DNA of 7,034 bases from Caldithrix sp964532875 (GTDB taxonomy: Bacteria; Calditrichota; Calditrichia; Calditrichales; Calditrichaceae). A model generated the notes under the pieces. It was not told the origin of the DNA. It searched no databases and saw nothing but the letters and a program-made list of their open reading frames with translations. The stretch spans positions 1-7,034 of the forward strand of contig CAZHIZ010000178.1 in assembly GCA_964532875.1 (NCBI GenBank), in the 5' to 3' direction. Both the position numbers and the translations under genes were made by a program. Numbering within the stretch: position 1 is the stretch's first letter; each line of letters begins with the position of its first letter. Below are positions 6,305 through 7,034 of the stretch, piece by piece.

Positions 6305-6937
6305 ATGTTAAATACCTTTATTGTGATTGTTGTCAGTTATCTTTTTGGATCGTTTCCAACGGCCATCCTGGCCGGAAAAATCCTTAAAAAAATTGATATC
6401 CGCCATTACGGAAGCGGAAACGCCGGAGCCACCAATGTTTTTCGTGTTTTAGGCTGGAAGGCCGGCCTTGGCGTTCTTTTAATCGATATGTTAAAAGGAT
6501 TTATTCCCGTTTTCTTTATTGCACCTTATTTTCAACCTGATCCCAATACGGTCATTTATTACCAGGTTGCTGCAGCCGTAGCGGCCATTGCCGGACATAT
6601 CTGGACCATTTTCGCCGGCTTTAAAGGCGGCAAGGGCGTCGGGACCTCGGCCGGTGCCTTTCTGGGGCTGGCCCCGTTGCCGTTGTTGACCGCCCTTTTG
6701 TTTTTTATAATCATTGTCGGTTTAACTCAATACGTTTCCCTGGGGTCTTTGCTGGCCAGTCTTGTTTTTCTGCTGGTATTGCTTTTGCAAAAATACATGT
6801 TCGGAGTGGCCATATCGAATGTTCTTATTTATTTGAGTGTGGTGATTGTGGCCTTAATCTGGTTTGCCCACCGTGGCAATATTAAACGGCTTTTACAGGG
6901 CACGGAAAATAAAATTGAATTTAAAAAATCATCTTAG
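6305..6937 (+). CDS. plsY: PlsY, acyl-phosphate:glycerol-3-phosphate acyltransferase
   Basis: This 210-residue integral inner-membrane enzyme transfers an acyl group from acyl-phosphate (made by PlsX) to the sn-1 position of glycerol-3-phosphate, giving lysophosphatidic acid, the first committed step of phospholipid synthesis. The three family signatures are present: YGSGNAGATN (35-44), GHIWTIFAGFKGGKG (97-111) and HRGNIKRLLQGTENK (189-203). The N-terminal SYLFGSFPTA (11-20) is also typical. Hydrophobic segments at about 4-25, 52-74, 83-103, 121-141, 144-162 and 166-187 agree with a multi-pass protein, although exact boundaries cannot be set by eye. Length is normal for the family. It is the third gene of the apparent lipid operon. 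PlsX is not in the window, and no gpsA, a frequent plsY neighbour, is visible in the 97 bases that follow. Confidence 0.96.
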   Translation: MLNTFIVIVVSYLFGSFPTAILAGKILKKIDIRHYGSGNAGATNVFRVLGWKAGLGVLLIDMLKGFIPVFFIAPYFQPDPNTVIYYQVAAAVAAIAGHIWTIFAGFKGGKGVGTSAGAFLGLAPLPLLTALLFFIIIVGLTQYVSLGSLLASLVFLLVLLLQKYMFGVAISNVLIYLSVVIVALIWFAHRGNIKRLLQGTENKIEFKKSS

Positions 6938-7034
6938 AATAACGGCTTTGGCCACTTCGCAAAACGATGATTTGGCAGTTAGAGCAGAGAAGTGCTGTTA
7001 AAGAAAAAGGCACAAGATAAAACGGTTGATTTCA

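Noticed and set aside
6953..6994. CACTTC/GAAGTG inverted repeat as terminator of plsY
   Set aside because: Six-base arms separated by 30 bases with no T-run; probably chance.
6967..7020. 17-codon open frame after plsY
   Set aside because: Short, no ribosome-binding site, no recognisable product; expected by chance.

Overview
The window is a compact bacterial segment with five consecutive plus-strand protein genes, preceded by a gene-free, repeat-rich leader of about 360 bases. Base composition looks uniform and moderate in GC (by eye, not computed), and no insertion sequence, tRNA, rRNA or CRISPR array is visible. The organism cannot be fixed from the sequence alone. The Faa1-type acyl-CoA synthetase, DUF4416 protein, PlsY and A/T-rich heptamer intergenic repeats would fit a free-living Gram-negative-type bacterium of the FCB/Calditrichota kind; this is an inference, not a demonstrated assignment.

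Layout: 1-361 holds no gene but several short repeats and hairpins. These are a 9-10 base periodic repeat (5-33), a 7-base tandem repeat (124-151), three tandem partly palindromic units of 20-26 bases (172-240) and a perfect 10-bp hairpin (240-262). Positions 362-2668 encode an MrfA (YprA)-type DEAD/DEAH helicase with a C-terminal four-cysteine zinc site. Positions 2659-3870 encode its partner MrfB (YprB), a DEDDh-type exonuclease; the two genes overlap by 10 bases. After a 62-base gap with a good sigma70-like promoter come a long-chain acyl-CoA synthetase (3933-5726), a DUF4416 protein (5735-6283) and PlsY, the acyl-phosphate:glycerol-3-phosphate acyltransferase (6305-6937). The last 97 bases show no gene.

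Functionally there are two modules. The first, mrfA-mrfB, is a helicase-nuclease pair known from Bacillus subtilis to repair mitomycin C DNA damage independently of UvrABC. The second, ligase-DUF4416-plsY, is an apparent lipid operon: one enzyme activates fatty acids, another makes lysophosphatidic acid, and a protein of unknown function lies between them. The two modules are close together, but the internal promoter suggests that the lipid genes can be expressed separately.

The most useful leads are the complete MrfAB pair, the position of DUF4416 between two acyl-lipid enzymes, and the palindromic repeat mosaic upstream of mrfA.
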